Shown here in pieces: positions 25,525-35,300 of a stretch of DNA of 64,000 bases (position 1 is its first letter; every line of letters starts with the position of its first letter). Origin of the DNA: Streptomyces caatingaensis (lineage in GTDB: Bacteria > Actinomycetota > Actinomycetes > Streptomycetales > Streptomycetaceae); NCBI RefSeq assembly GCF_001187435.1, contig NZ_LFXA01000009.1, forward strand, positions 716,922-780,921, given 5' to 3'. A program made the translations under genes and the position numbers. The notes under the pieces were generated by a model. The model saw only the letters and a list, made by a program, of their open reading frames with translations. It did no database searches and was not told the DNA's origin.

Positions 25525-26409
25525 CTAGCGCCCCCTCAGCACCGCCTCCACCCGCTCCGCCGCCTCCGCCAAGTACCCGCGGCACTCCGCCAGTTGACCG
25601 GCGGTGACGCCATGGTCCCGGGCCGCGTCCCGGATCCCGTCCCGGAAGCGGTCGAGCAGCCGGTCGAGATCGCGGACCGGATCCGTGGACGCGGAGTCGT
25701 CCACGGAGGCCCAGTCCGGGGCGGCCGCCGGCCGCGATCCGTCACGGCCCCCGCCCGCCAGTGAACCCAGCTCCCGGGCCAGCGCGTTGACGCCCTCCAC
25801 CAGCCCCGTGGGCCAGTCCCCGCGCCGCGCGTGCTCCCGCACCTGCTCCTGCACGCGCTCCTTGATGCGCAGCACCTCGTCCCGCGCGTTCTCCTGGACG
25901 CGCCGGGCCTGGCGCCGGGCCTGCTGGGCCTCCTGGCGGGCCCGGCGGCTGTCCTCGCGGGCGCGGCGGGCCTGTTCCCGCCACTCCTCCTTCGCGGCGG
26001 CGAGGGGGTCGCCGAACGCGGCGCCCGCCTCGCGCATCTCGCGCCGCATCTCGCGCCGCAGGTCACCGGCGGCGTCGCGGACGTCCTCCCGGATGTCGGC
26101 GGCGAGGGCGGCGACGGAGTCCTGGATCTCCAGCTCCAGCTCGGCCAGTTCGCCGCGCCGGCCGTCGAGTTCGGAGCGGCCGGCGCCGGTGATGGAGTAG
26201 ACCTTGCGGCCGCCCTCGGTGGCGTGGCTGACCAGGCCCTCGGCCTCCAGCTTGGCGAGCCGGGGGTAGACGGTGCCGGCGGAGGGCGCGTAGAGGCCCT
26301 GGAAGCGCTCCTCCAGCAGGCGGATGATCTCGTACCCGTGGCGCGGCGCTTCGTCGAGGAGCTTGAGCAGGTAGAGGCGCAGCCTGCCGTGGGCGAAGAC
26401 GGGTGCCAT
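25525..26409 (-). CDS. PadR-family transcriptional regulator with long helical tail
   Basis: The protein is 294 aa. The PadR winged helix spans residues 1-85 (RLYLLKLLDEAPRHGYEIIRLLEERF, then YPRLAKLEAEGLVSH). A long charged coiled coil follows (EEWREQARRAREDSRRARQE and similar), then a C-terminal helical region. That is much longer than basic PadR proteins (about 110-180 aa). Its ATG overlaps the stop of the upstream gene in TAATG, so the two are co-expressed. The operator at 27334-27358 suggests autoregulation. Confidence 0.92.
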   Translation of the reverse strand: MAPVFAHGRLRLYLLKLLDEAPRHGYEIIRLLEERFQGLYAPSAGTVYPRLAKLEAEGLVSHATEGGRKVYSITGAGRSELDGRRGELAELELEIQDSVAALAADIREDVRDAAGDLRREMRREMREAGAAFGDPLAAAKEEWREQARRAREDSRRARQEAQQARRQARRVQENARDEVLRIKERVQEQVREHARRGDWPTGLVEGVNALARELGSLAGGGRDGSRPAAAPDWASVDDSASTDPVRDLDRLLDRFRDGIRDAARDHGVTAGQLAECRGYLAEAAERVEAVLRGR

Positions 26410-27251
26410 TACAGGACCTTCCCTTCGGGTGCTTCGGCCGCTTCGGGCCGGCGCAGCAGGGCGAGGGCGCCGGAGATGGTGGAGATCTTGATCCGTCCGC
26501 CGCCCGCGCCCAGCCGGCCGGAGAGGCGCTTGGGGCCCCAGGGGCTGTTGACGGACAGGGGCGCGAAGGCGCAGGAGACGGGGCCGGTCGCGGTGGTGGC
26601 CTCCACGTCCGCGTCCGTCGCCTCCGGCAGCCGCAGGGCGACGTCGCCGGAGACGGTGGTCAGGTCGAGCGCGGGGCGCGTGCCCTCGGCGAGATCGATG
26701 ACCATGCTGCCGTTGACCGTCTCGGCCCTGACGGCGCCGCCGCGGCCCTCGACGAGGGTGAGGTCGCCGGAGACGGAGTTGAAGCGCAGGTCGCCGGCGA
26801 GGGACTGGGCCTCCAGGGCGCCGGCGACGCTCTCGGCCCGGACGGGCCCGCCGAGGCCGACGAGTGTGACGTCGCCGGTGACGCCGCGGACGTCCGTGGC
26901 TCCGGTGACGCCCGAGACGACGGCCGAGGCGGCGACGACGCCGGCCTCGACCCGCGTGGCGGTGGGCACGGTGAGGGTGACGGTGACGCTGCGCCGCCGG
27001 CCGGGGCGGTCGAGCCAGGAGAGCAGGCCGCGCCAGGGCAGGTCCTCGTATCCGACGGTCAGCAGTCCGCTCTCCAGGGTGACGCGCAGCGGCGGCCCGG
27101 AGACGGCGGTCAGCTCGAGCCGGGCGGGCCCGGAGTCGGTGCCGACGATGTTGAGGGTGCCCTTGACGAGGCGCACGTTCAGCGCGGTGACCGGTTCCTC
27201 GAAGGTGAGCTTCTGCGGTGCGGTCAGCGACCACTCCGGCGGTGTCGGCAT
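26409..27251 (-). CDS. DUF4097-family beta-helix protein
   Basis: The protein is 280 aa from ATG 27251 with no signal peptide or membrane segment. Repeated short strands such as VRAESVAGALEAQSLAGDL, FNSVSGDLTLVEGRGG and LTTVSGDVALRLPEA are typical of the DUF4097 adhesin-like beta solenoid. It is always found beside PadR or similar regulators and envelope-stress genes; biochemical function is unknown. It is first in a two-gene operon with padR. Confidence 0.9.
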   Translation of the reverse strand: MPTPPEWSLTAPQKLTFEEPVTALNVRLVKGTLNIVGTDSGPARLELTAVSGPPLRVTLESGLLTVGYEDLPWRGLLSWLDRPGRRRSVTVTLTVPTATRVEAGVVAASAVVSGVTGATDVRGVTGDVTLVGLGGPVRAESVAGALEAQSLAGDLRFNSVSGDLTLVEGRGGAVRAETVNGSMVIDLAEGTRPALDLTTVSGDVALRLPEATDADVEATTATGPVSCAFAPLSVNSPWGPKRLSGRLGAGGGRIKISTISGALALLRRPEAAEAPEGKVL

Positions 27252-27333
27252 CTGGGCCTCCTGGGGAGAGGGACGCGGCGGCGGGCGGCGGGGACCGGCC
27301 GGCCGCCCCGCCCCTACGCAACATATCGCGTCT

Positions 27334-27358
27334 TATCGTGTCTCTGCGAAACACGATA
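27334..27358. promoter_or_regulatory. PadR-type operator (TATCGTGT inverted repeat)
   Basis: TATCGTGT at 27334-27341 and ACACGATA at 27351-27358 are perfect inverted repeats with a 9-bp spacer, in an AT-rich island otherwise absent from this DNA. ATATCGCG flanks them directly on both sides (27323-27330 and 27358-27365). The site is 83 bp before the DUF4097-padR operon and 52 bp before the divergent gene at 27410, so it may control both. Confidence 0.75.
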
Positions 27359-27397
27359 TATCGCGGCTGTGCGAAGTCAAGCGGTCCCGGCGTGGCA

Positions 27398-27410
27398 TAG
27401 CGTGGACGCA
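27398..27410 (+). promoter_or_regulatory. leaderless-type promoter, -10 TAGCGT
   Basis: TAGCGT ends six bases before ATG 27410, with no ribosome site between. It has the same geometry as at 23095 and 61640. It is 40 bp from the PadR-type operator. Confidence 0.45.
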
Positions 27411-28228
27411 TGTCCGCTATCGATCACCCACCGGCGCACACCCCCGCGGCGGGAGTCCTGCTGCTCTGCCGGGCCGCGCCCGACCGCGTACGACCCTCCG
27501 CGCAGCTCCTGCGGCGGCCGCTGCTCATGGCCCCGGCGGGCGAGGGGTGGAGCGTCCTGGTCCCCGCCGGGGAGTCCTGGCGCGACAACGGCGCCAACCC
27601 GGCCGCGGTCACGGCGGACTGGGCGCACGCGCTGACCGCGGACGGCGACTGGCCGGTCGTCGGCCTGTGGTGGGACGCGGACGGGGCGGGCTTCGTGGTG
27701 GCGGCGGGCCTGCGGCGGACGGTCGGCCACACCTGGCTGGCGGACGGCACCCCGCTCGGCGGGCACGAGGCGATGACCGCCCTGCGGGCCCGGCTGGGCC
27801 TCGATCCCGTACTGGACGGCGCGGCCCTCGACCGGCTGATCGAGCAGGACGGCGGCGACGACAGGGCGGACGCCGCGGCGCGGGTGCTCGGACTGGTCGC
27901 GGTCCTGGCCCGGGCCGGCCTCCACCTCGGGCCCGGGGTCATCCCGGGCGCGGACGCCGGGCGGCTGTGCGCGGCGGCCGGGGCGCTGCCGGGGGCCGAG
28001 CCGGTGGACTGGCCGGGCTGGCGGGCGGCGGAGCGCGGGGCGCTCGGCGTCTGGACGCGCGGACCGCGGGCCCGCGCGCTCGGGACGGCCGAGGTCGCCG
28101 TCGGCGCGGCGCTCCTCGTCTGGTCGCGCCGGTGCGCGCGGCGCGGATGGCGCGCGGCGGGCGTCGCGCTCGTCACCGACGGGGCGCTGACGCTGCTCTA
28201 CGACCGGTGGCGCGCGGGGCGCGGATAG
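27410..28228 (+). CDS. conserved hypothetical protein
   Basis: The protein is 272 aa. It is cytosolic in appearance, rich in Ala, Gly and Trp, with segments such as WSVLVPAGESWRDNG, WPVVGLWWDADGAGFVVAAG and EPVDWPGWRAAERGAL. I recognise no domain or catalytic motif. Codon bias is strong and the start looks leaderless. It is divergent from the DUF4097-padR operon and shares its regulatory region, so it may be part of the PadR regulon. Confidence 0.8.
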   Translation: MSAIDHPPAHTPAAGVLLLCRAAPDRVRPSAQLLRRPLLMAPAGEGWSVLVPAGESWRDNGANPAAVTADWAHALTADGDWPVVGLWWDADGAGFVVAAGLRRTVGHTWLADGTPLGGHEAMTALRARLGLDPVLDGAALDRLIEQDGGDDRADAAARVLGLVAVLARAGLHLGPGVIPGADAGRLCAAAGALPGAEPVDWPGWRAAERGALGVWTRGPRARALGTAEVAVGAALLVWSRRCARRGWRAAGVALVTDGALTLLYDRWRAGRG

Positions 28229-28298
28229 GCCGGAGCGCGGCCCGGGGGGCTTCGGCGCGCCCCCTCAGGGCGCTTCCCCCGGGCGCCCCCGCCCGCTT

Positions 28299-28478
28299 CT
28301 ACTCGTCGTCCTCGTCGTCGAGCCGCGCCAGCCACGTCGCCAGCCGCTCCACCGGAACCTCGAAGTCCGGGTTGAGGTCCACGAACGTGCGCAGCTGCTC
28401 GGCGACCCAGCCCAGGGTGACCTCCTCCTCGCCCCGTCGGTTCTCCAGTTCCTCGATGCCGCGGTCGGTGAAGTACAA
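28299..28478 (-). CDS. DUF6104-type small conserved acidic protein
   Basis: The product is 59 aa. TTG 28478 was chosen because it gives YFTDRGIEELENRRGEEE at the N-terminus, the near-invariant start of this Streptomyces family, with GGAGAG five bases upstream. The frame extends to 28586, but the extra Pro/Arg-rich residues are not part of the family. The C-terminal half has LNPDFEVPVERLATWLARL and ends in an acidic run. Function is unknown. Confidence 0.85.
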   Translation of the reverse strand: MYFTDRGIEELENRRGEEEVTLGWVAEQLRTFVDLNPDFEVPVERLATWLARLDDEDDE

Positions 28479-28678
28479 CGCTCTCTCCGTCTGGGGTGGT
28501 TCGGGTCGTTCCGGCGGTCCCGGCCGTCGGCGGTCCCGGTCGGCCCCGGGCGCTCCGGGAGTCCCAGGATAGGCGGCGTTGGCCATGGCCTCTCGCGTCT
28601 GTCAGACCCGAGGACTAGCCTGCTGCATCACACGGGGCTGCACCCTCGGGGTGCACCGGACGGCGGGGGGACGCGCAC

Positions 28679-29071
28679 GTGGCGGACGGGATCACCCAAG
28701 TGCGGCTCGACGACGGCACGGTCGTCTGGGCCAGGATCAGCGAGGCCCAGGAGCTGCGCGCGCCGGGCGCGGGCGGCTACCAGGACTCCAGCGCCGCGCG
28801 CCGGGTCGCACGGCTCGCGAGCGGCATGTCGGACGTCGTGCGCGGGGTCGTGGGCTCGCTGCGCACGGGCCTCGCGGCGGCACGGCCGCAGGAGGTCAAG
28901 GTCGAGTTCGGCATCGAGCTGTCCGCCCAGTCGGGGCAGGTCATCAGCATGATCGCCGACGGGGGCGGCAAGGCGTCCGTCAATGTGACGCTGACCTGGA
29001 CCGAGGGCGGCCCGGGCGAGGACGCCGACGGCGGCGCCCCCCGGACGCCCGTGACCCCCAGCGCTCCTTGA
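28679..29071 (+). CDS. Trypco1-domain (CU044_2847-type) protein
   Basis: The protein is 130 aa from GTG 28679 with a GGGGGGA site. It starts ITQVRLDDGTVVWARISEAQ and contains VEFGIELSAQSGQVISMIAD and ASVNVTLTW. This is the small beta-rich trypsin-co-occurring domain 1 found next to trypsin-like proteases in predicted bacterial conflict systems. Its stop overlaps the protease start (TTGA). It opens the seven-gene locus 28679-40650 and is a likely partner or regulator of the protease. Confidence 0.85.
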   Translation: MADGITQVRLDDGTVVWARISEAQELRAPGAGGYQDSSAARRVARLASGMSDVVRGVVGSLRTGLAAARPQEVKVEFGIELSAQSGQVISMIADGGGKASVNVTLTWTEGGPGEDADGGAPRTPVTPSAP

Positions 29072-31209
29072 GCCCCCACGAGGCCACCGTGCGCCGGTCC
29101 GTCGTCCGCATCTCGGCCCCCGGCGCCGGGCGGGACGACGACCGGTTCTGGGGCAGCGGCTTCTTCGTCGCCCCGGGCTGGGTGCTGACCTGCGCCCACG
29201 TCGTGGCGAACGGGGGCGACGGCGTACTGCGGGGCGGCGCGGCCCTCGACGTCACCGACTGGCGGGAGCGCACCCTGGCGGGCCGGGTCGTCCTCGCCCT
29301 GCCGCCGCCGCGCCCCGGCGGCGCCCCGCCGGGCCGCTGGCCGCTGCCCGACCTGGCGCTGGTCGAGGTGGAGGGCGCGGCCGACGCCGAGTGCCTGTGG
29401 CTGAGCGACCGCTCGGCCGTCGTCCCCGCCCCCGTCGCGCTCTACGGCTGGTCCCGCGAGTTCGGCGAGCTGGGCTGGCGCTACGGCACCGGCATGGCCA
29501 CCGGCGGCGACAGCAGCGGCTCCGCGATGCTGATGCGCGGCGAGATCCCCGTCGCGGGCTGCTCGGGCGGCCCGGTGCTGGACACCGGCCGGGGCGCGGT
29601 CATCGGCGTGAGCAAGGGCCGCGGCGAGGGCACCGCGGGCCTCGCCGTCCCCGTCACCGCCCTGCGCGCCCTCGCCAACGAACGCCCGGGCCGCGAGCGG
29701 CTGCACGCCCTCGTCCGCGCCCACGACCGCTACCACCTGCGGCACTACCGCACCATCGGCTCCGGCCGCAGCTGGACCGGGCTCCAGCGGCAACTGCGCG
29801 GCACCACCGGCGGGTTCACCCCCGTCCTGCGCACCCAGCTCTTCGCCCGCCTCGCCGAGCTGACCCAGCCGGCCGGCCCCGGCGAGGTCATGTCCCTCGT
29901 CGACGAGGTCAAGACCCGCGTCCTGCAGGACCCTTACCAGCCGGGCGTCGAGCACGACCCGCGCACCTGGCGCGAGGGCGTCGGCCTCCTCTACGACCTG
30001 CGCGACGGCGCCGCCGACCGCGCCGAGCGCCCCGGCGGCCCGCCGCGCGACCTGGAGCTGGAGGCCGTGTTGCTGTACGCGGCCCGGGTCGCCGCCGCCG
30101 TCAGCCGCCTCGGGCACCCCGCCGACGAGAAGCCGCTCGGCGGCCTCGCCGACTGGCTCGTCATCCAGGCCGACGAGCTCCAGGAGGCCGTCCGCAAGGA
30201 CATCCACCGCCTCCTGCACGGCGGTTCGGAGCGCTCCGCCGAGCCCGGCCGGCGGCCCCCCGGCGACAAGGTCTCCCTCCACAAGGTCCGCCTCGGCGCC
30301 GTCGCGTCCGAGCGCGGGACCGGCCGCGCCCGCGCCGACGTCCTCGTGGAGATCGACCCCCTGATGTACGGCGACCGCTACCCCTGGCGCATCAAGCTCC
30401 TCGGGGAGAACAACCGCGTCACCCCGCTGTGCGACGACGCCCGCGGCGTCCCCCGGGCCGCGCTGCGCGAGGCGCTGCGCGAGCCGCTCGCCGAGGCGCT
30501 GCGCCAGAGCGACGTCGGCGAGCACCTGGCCGCGCTCCAACTCGTCCTGCCCCGCGAGCTGTTCGACGAGCCCGTCGCCTCCTGGCGGCTCACCCCGCCC
30601 GGCGCCGCCGACGACTCGCTCGACCCGCACGCCCTGCCGCTCGGCCAGCGCCGCGTCGTCGTCGTCCGCGACCGGCGGCGCCGCGACCACCCCGCCTTCC
30701 CCGAGTGGCACACCCGCTGGCGCGGCGCCGGCCGGGGCCCCCTGACCGCCGTGCCGTTGCGCCGCGAGGTGCCCGTCCCCGGCCACGGCGCACGGCGGCC
30801 GGAGAGCCGGGCCGCGGCGTACGCCCGCTTCCTGGAGGCCGACCCGTCCGCCGTCCCCGTCTACTGCGGACCCGTCGCGCACGGCCCCGGCGCGACCGCG
30901 CTGGAGGCCGCCCTCGCCGCCGGGCACGCGGTCGTCATCTGGCGGTGCTGCACCGGAGAGCACGACGACTGCGAGGAGTTCCACGAGCAGGCGGCCCGAC
31001 TGGTGTGCGAGGCCACCACGGCGGAGGGACTCCACCGCAGACTGCGCAGCCTCCGCATACGCTGCGCCGACCCCGACGCCCCCGACGAGGACGCCCGTTG
31101 GGCCCGCTCGATCGCCCTGCTCATGGACGCGCCCGAGGACCCGGCGCTGTCGCCCCCGCCGCTGGCCGCGCCGGGCCCGCGCCCCGGGGAAGGGGGCGTG
31201 CCGGTGTGA
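29068..31209 (+). CDS. trypsin-like protease fused to VMAP domains
   Basis: The protein is 713 aa from TTG 29068, which overlaps the preceding stop; GTG 29089 with GAGG before it is an alternative. Residues 1-210 are an intracellular trypsin-like domain with a complete triad: H44 (LTCAHVV), D95 (LPDLALVEV) and S166 (GCSGGPVL). The middle is helical. The C-terminal third matches the VMAP-C domain (vWA-MoxR-associated protein), seen in AVVIWRCCTGEHDDCEEFHE and LHRRLRSLRIR. In such systems the VMAP protein carries the effector, here a protease, held in check by the MoxR and vWA partners. No signal peptide. Confidence 0.88.
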   Translation: MSPHEATVRRSVVRISAPGAGRDDDRFWGSGFFVAPGWVLTCAHVVANGGDGVLRGGAALDVTDWRERTLAGRVVLALPPPRPGGAPPGRWPLPDLALVEVEGAADAECLWLSDRSAVVPAPVALYGWSREFGELGWRYGTGMATGGDSSGSAMLMRGEIPVAGCSGGPVLDTGRGAVIGVSKGRGEGTAGLAVPVTALRALANERPGRERLHALVRAHDRYHLRHYRTIGSGRSWTGLQRQLRGTTGGFTPVLRTQLFARLAELTQPAGPGEVMSLVDEVKTRVLQDPYQPGVEHDPRTWREGVGLLYDLRDGAADRAERPGGPPRDLELEAVLLYAARVAAAVSRLGHPADEKPLGGLADWLVIQADELQEAVRKDIHRLLHGGSERSAEPGRRPPGDKVSLHKVRLGAVASERGTGRARADVLVEIDPLMYGDRYPWRIKLLGENNRVTPLCDDARGVPRAALREALREPLAEALRQSDVGEHLAALQLVLPRELFDEPVASWRLTPPGAADDSLDPHALPLGQRRVVVVRDRRRRDHPAFPEWHTRWRGAGRGPLTAVPLRREVPVPGHGARRPESRAAAYARFLEADPSAVPVYCGPVAHGPGATALEAALAAGHAVVIWRCCTGEHDDCEEFHEQAARLVCEATTAEGLHRRLRSLRIRCADPDAPDEDARWARSIALLMDAPEDPALSPPPLAAPGPRPGEGGVPV

Positions 31210-31357
31210 CCCGGCGGGTGACAGGGAAGCGACAGGGAGGAACAGGACCGGTCGCCATGCCCGATCCGGACGAGTACCTTCGTCCCGGGAGCGGCGGACG
31301 CGTGGGGGCCGGGGCGGAGCAGGCCACGGGATCCACACCGGCAACAAGGAGCCCAGT

Positions 31358-32362
31358 GTGAACGATTGGCGCATCTACCGGGGAGCCGGCCTGCCGCACG
31401 ACGGCATCCGGCGGCTGCCGCCGCCACCGCCCTGGCGGGACTTCGCCGCGGCCGGTCCCGACACCGGCCCCGGCGCCGATCCCAGCGCCGCCCGGCGGCT
31501 GGGCGTGCAGCGCCGCCTGGTGGAGAACCACCACCCGCGCCCCGAGGAGGTCGAGGCCGTCAACGCCGCCCTCTACCTGCGGCGTCCACTGCTCGTCACC
31601 GGCGCCCCGGGCACCGGCAAGTCCACCCTGGCGCACGCCGTGGCCCACGAGCTGGGCCTCGGCCGGGTGCTGCGCTGGCCCATCGTCAGCCGCTCCACGC
31701 TCCGCGACGGCCTCTACCACTACGACGCCATCGCCCGCCTCCAGGACGTCCAGCTGGAGCGGGCCGGCGCCGACGTCGGGGCGCGCCGCTCCATCGGCTC
31801 GTACATCCGCCTCGGCCCGCTCGGCACCGCCCTGCTGCCCGCCGCCCGGCCACGCGTCCTGCTCATCGACGAGCTCGACAAGAGCGACCTCGACCTGCCC
31901 AACGACCTGCTGAACGTCCTGGAGGAAGGCGAGTTCGCCCTCCACGAGCTGGAGCGCATCGCCGACCGCGAGCCCGAGGTCGAGGTCGGCACGGACGACG
32001 GCGGCCGCACGGTGATCGCCGACGGCCGGGTCCGCTGCACCGCCTTCCCGCTGATCGTGCTCACCTCCAACGGCGAACGCGACTTCCCCGCCGCCCTGTT
32101 GCGCCGCTGCATCCAGCTCGACCTCGAACCGCCCGGCGAGGAGCAGCTCACCGCGATGGTCCGCGCCCACCTCGGCGACGACGCCGTCACCGACGGCGAG
32201 GAGCTCATCCAGCGCTTCCTGCACCGCGAGCCCGGCGAGGTCGTCGCCGCCGACCAGCTCCTCAACGCCCTCTTCCTGACCCAGCACGCCCCCAGCACCG
32301 AACGCGTCACACGCGAGCGGCTCGCCGACATGCTGATGCAGCCGCTCGACCGCCCGAGGTGA
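31358..32362 (+). CDS. MoxR-type AAA+ ATPase
   Basis: The protein is 334 aa from GTG 31358 (AAGGAG upstream). Walker A is GAPGTGKST (residues 82-90), Walker B VLLIDELDKSD, and sensor VLTSNGERDFPAALLRRC. MoxR ATPases pair with vWA proteins to remodel targets; this one is followed after 6 bp by the vWA gene. In vWA-MoxR-VMAP systems it is thought to set the activation threshold. Confidence 0.92.
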   Translation: MNDWRIYRGAGLPHDGIRRLPPPPPWRDFAAAGPDTGPGADPSAARRLGVQRRLVENHHPRPEEVEAVNAALYLRRPLLVTGAPGTGKSTLAHAVAHELGLGRVLRWPIVSRSTLRDGLYHYDAIARLQDVQLERAGADVGARRSIGSYIRLGPLGTALLPAARPRVLLIDELDKSDLDLPNDLLNVLEEGEFALHELERIADREPEVEVGTDDGGRTVIADGRVRCTAFPLIVLTSNGERDFPAALLRRCIQLDLEPPGEEQLTAMVRAHLGDDAVTDGEELIQRFLHREPGEVVAADQLLNALFLTQHAPSTERVTRERLADMLMQPLDRPR

Positions 32363-32368
32363 TGAGCG

Positions 32369-35300
32369 ATGACGGCGCCCCCCGAGCCGTGGCTGGAGGA
32401 ACTGGTCGCCCGGTTGCGGTCCGCCGCGCCCGGCCTCACCGCCGAGGAGATAGCCGACGCGGTGTGGCTGGCCCGCCGGATGACCGCGGATCCCGGGGCG
32501 CCCGCCACGGCCGGTGACGCCGCCCCGCCGGCCGGCCCGCCCGGCCCCGCCGCCGGGTCCTCCCACCGCCCCGCGTCCCGCGCCCCGGACCCGCCGCGCC
32601 CCGCGTCCCGGCGGCCCGCCGCGCCCTCCGGGCCCCCGCCCGCCTCCGTCGGGGTCGGCGCCGTGCCGCGCCCGCGGGCCGAGGAGGCCGCCGACGGGCC
32701 CGCCGGGACGTTCCCCGTCCGGGTGCCCGCCGCGGGCTCCCTGCCCGGCCTGCTCGGCCTCCAGCGCGCGCTGCGGCCGCTGCGCGGCTACCGCTCCCTC
32801 GCCGCGCCCCTCCCCGGCCCGCTCGACGAGGACGCCACCGCCGACCGCGCGGCCCGCACCGGCGTGGTGCACCCCGTCCACCACCGCGGACGCAGGCAGG
32901 CTGCCGCCATGCAGCTGTTGATGGACGCCTCCGCCTCCATGGTCGTCTGGGAGCGGACGCTGGACGAGATCGAGCAGATCTGCGCCCAGTTGGGCGTCTT
33001 CCGGGACGTCCGGGTCGCCCACCTGCACCGCGCCGCCGACGGGACGCCGCTGATCGGCCCGGCCGGTGCCCGGGGCGCCCGCCCGCGCCCCGCCGGGCAG
33101 TTCCTCGACCCCACCGGACGCCGCCTCACCCTCGTCCTCAGCGACTGCGTAGGTCCCCTGTGGCAGGAGGGACAGGCCCAACGGCTGCTCCGCCACTGGT
33201 CGCTGACCGCCCCCGTCGCCGTCGTCCAGCCGCTGCCGCCCCGGCTGTGGCCGCGCACCGCCCTGCCCGCCGAACCCGGCCTGCTCACCCGCGACCCGGC
33301 GGCCGGCGGCCGGCTCGGCTTCGAGCCCGACGGCTTCGGGCCGCCGCCCCCGCCGGGCGCCCTGCCCGTGCCCGTCCTGCTGCCCGTCCGCGAGGCGCTG
33401 GGCGCCTGGGCCCGGCTGCTGTCCGGCCCCGGGCGCACCACCGTCCACGGCGCGGCCGGCTGGCTGCCGCCCGGCCCCGTCACCGGGCCGCGCCGGACGC
33501 TGCCGCCCGCCGAGGACGGCACCGGCCCGGGCGCCGACGCGCGGCTCGCGGCCTTCCGCGCGTCCGCCTCGCCCGGCGCCCTGCGCCTGGCCGTCCACCT
33601 GGCGGCCGTTCCGCTGGCGCTGCCCGTGATGCAGCTCGTGCAGCGCGCCATGCTGCCCGACACCGGGCCCATGGAGCTCGCCGAGGTGCTGCTCGGCGGG
33701 CTGCTGTGGCGGACGCCCGCCCCGGCGGGCGCCGGCGACGACAGCGGGCCGTGGTACGAGTTCGCCGACGGCGTGCGGGAGTTGCTGCTCCAGTCCCTCG
33801 ACCGGAGCGAGGCGGCCCTCGTCCTCAAGCACTGCTCCGACTACGTGGAGCGGCACTTCGGCCGCAGCGCCCGCAACTTCTCCGCACTCGCCGTCGCCCG
33901 GCTCTCCGGCCGGCCCGTGGAGGCGGCGGGCGCCAGGGGCCCCGGCGCTGCCGACCCCGGCACCGGCCCGGAGCCGGAGCTGTTCGCCCAGGTCCCCGCC
34001 CGCGTCGTGCGCTGGTACCGGCCGCCGCAGACCGAGTCCGGCCCGCTGGCCGAGGCGGAGCTGCTGCTGGAGCTCTGGCACGACCAGGGCGACCCCCAGC
34101 TCCTCGCCGACGCGCGGGAGCTGGCCGCCCCGCTCGCCGCCGGCGGCCTGGACGACCAGGGCGTCCGCGCCCGCCTCGTCCTCGGCGGCGTCCTCCGCGC
34201 CCTCGCCGGCACCGAGGCCCTCCGCACCGACCCGGCCGCGCGCCGCGCGCTGCTCGACGAGGCGGCCGGGCTGCTCGCGGAGGCGTACGAGCGCCCGGCC
34301 GGGCCCGCCGGTCCCCGGCGCACGGCCGTCGGACTGGAGCTGGCCGCTGTGCACTGGGACCGCTGGTGGGAGAGCGTGGACCCGAGGGGCGCGGGAGCCG
34401 CCCGGGACGCTGGAGGGGTGCGGAGCGCCTGGGGCCGGGGAGACGCGGGAGACGCCGGGCGCGGCGGGTCCGGCGGGGGAGCGGGGGAGGCGTGGGCCGG
34501 CGGCGATCCGGCCGAACTCCTCGCCGCCGAGGCCGTCCTGCGCGCCCTGCCCGCCTCCGCCGCCACGACCGCCTCCGCCCGCCGGCTCCAGCTGGGCCGG
34601 GTGCTGCTCACCCTCGCGGACGTCCCGCCGGAGGCCGTACGGGAGGCCGCGCTCGCCGCGCCGCGGACCCCCGCCCGGGACGGCGGCGGGCGACCGGCCG
34701 CCGCCGAGCCCGGCAGGCCCGGCACCGGGCCTGCCGGCTCCCCCGCACCGGACGCCCCACCGGCCACGGGACGCGCCGGGGAGGGCACGTCGCCCGTCCC
34801 GCCGTCCCTCGGTGACGGCACGTCGCCCCTCCCGCCGTCCGCCGGGGACGGCGACGGCGCGGGCGCGGGTGCGGGTGCGCCGCACGGCGAGCGCCGCGCG
34901 CCCCGCGACGCGGCCGCCCACGACCGTTCCCCCGGGCTCCTCGCCGCCGAGGCCGCGGCCGAACTGCGGGCCGCCTGCGGCCTCCTGGAGGCCGAGGACG
35001 CGCCCGCCGCCCGCCGCAGCGCCGCGCTGCTGGACCTCGCCCGCGCCCTGCGCCGCGCGGGCGCCCCCGCCGCCGAGGCGCTCGACGCGCTCTCCCGCGC
35101 CGAACTGACCGCCGCGGACGACCTCCAGCTGCTGCACGCCCGCACCGAACAGGCCCGCGTGCGCACCGCCACGGGGGACGGGCCGGGGGCCGACGCCGCC
35201 TACTCCGCCGCCGTCTCCCTCACCGGCCGCGACAGCCCCCGGCGGTGCGCGCTGCTCGGCGAGTGGGGCGCCGCGCTGCTGGAGCGCGCGCAGGCGACGG

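Noticed and set aside
28777..31374. 865-aa minus-strand open frame
   Set aside because: Complement of the Trypco1 and trypsin-VMAP genes.
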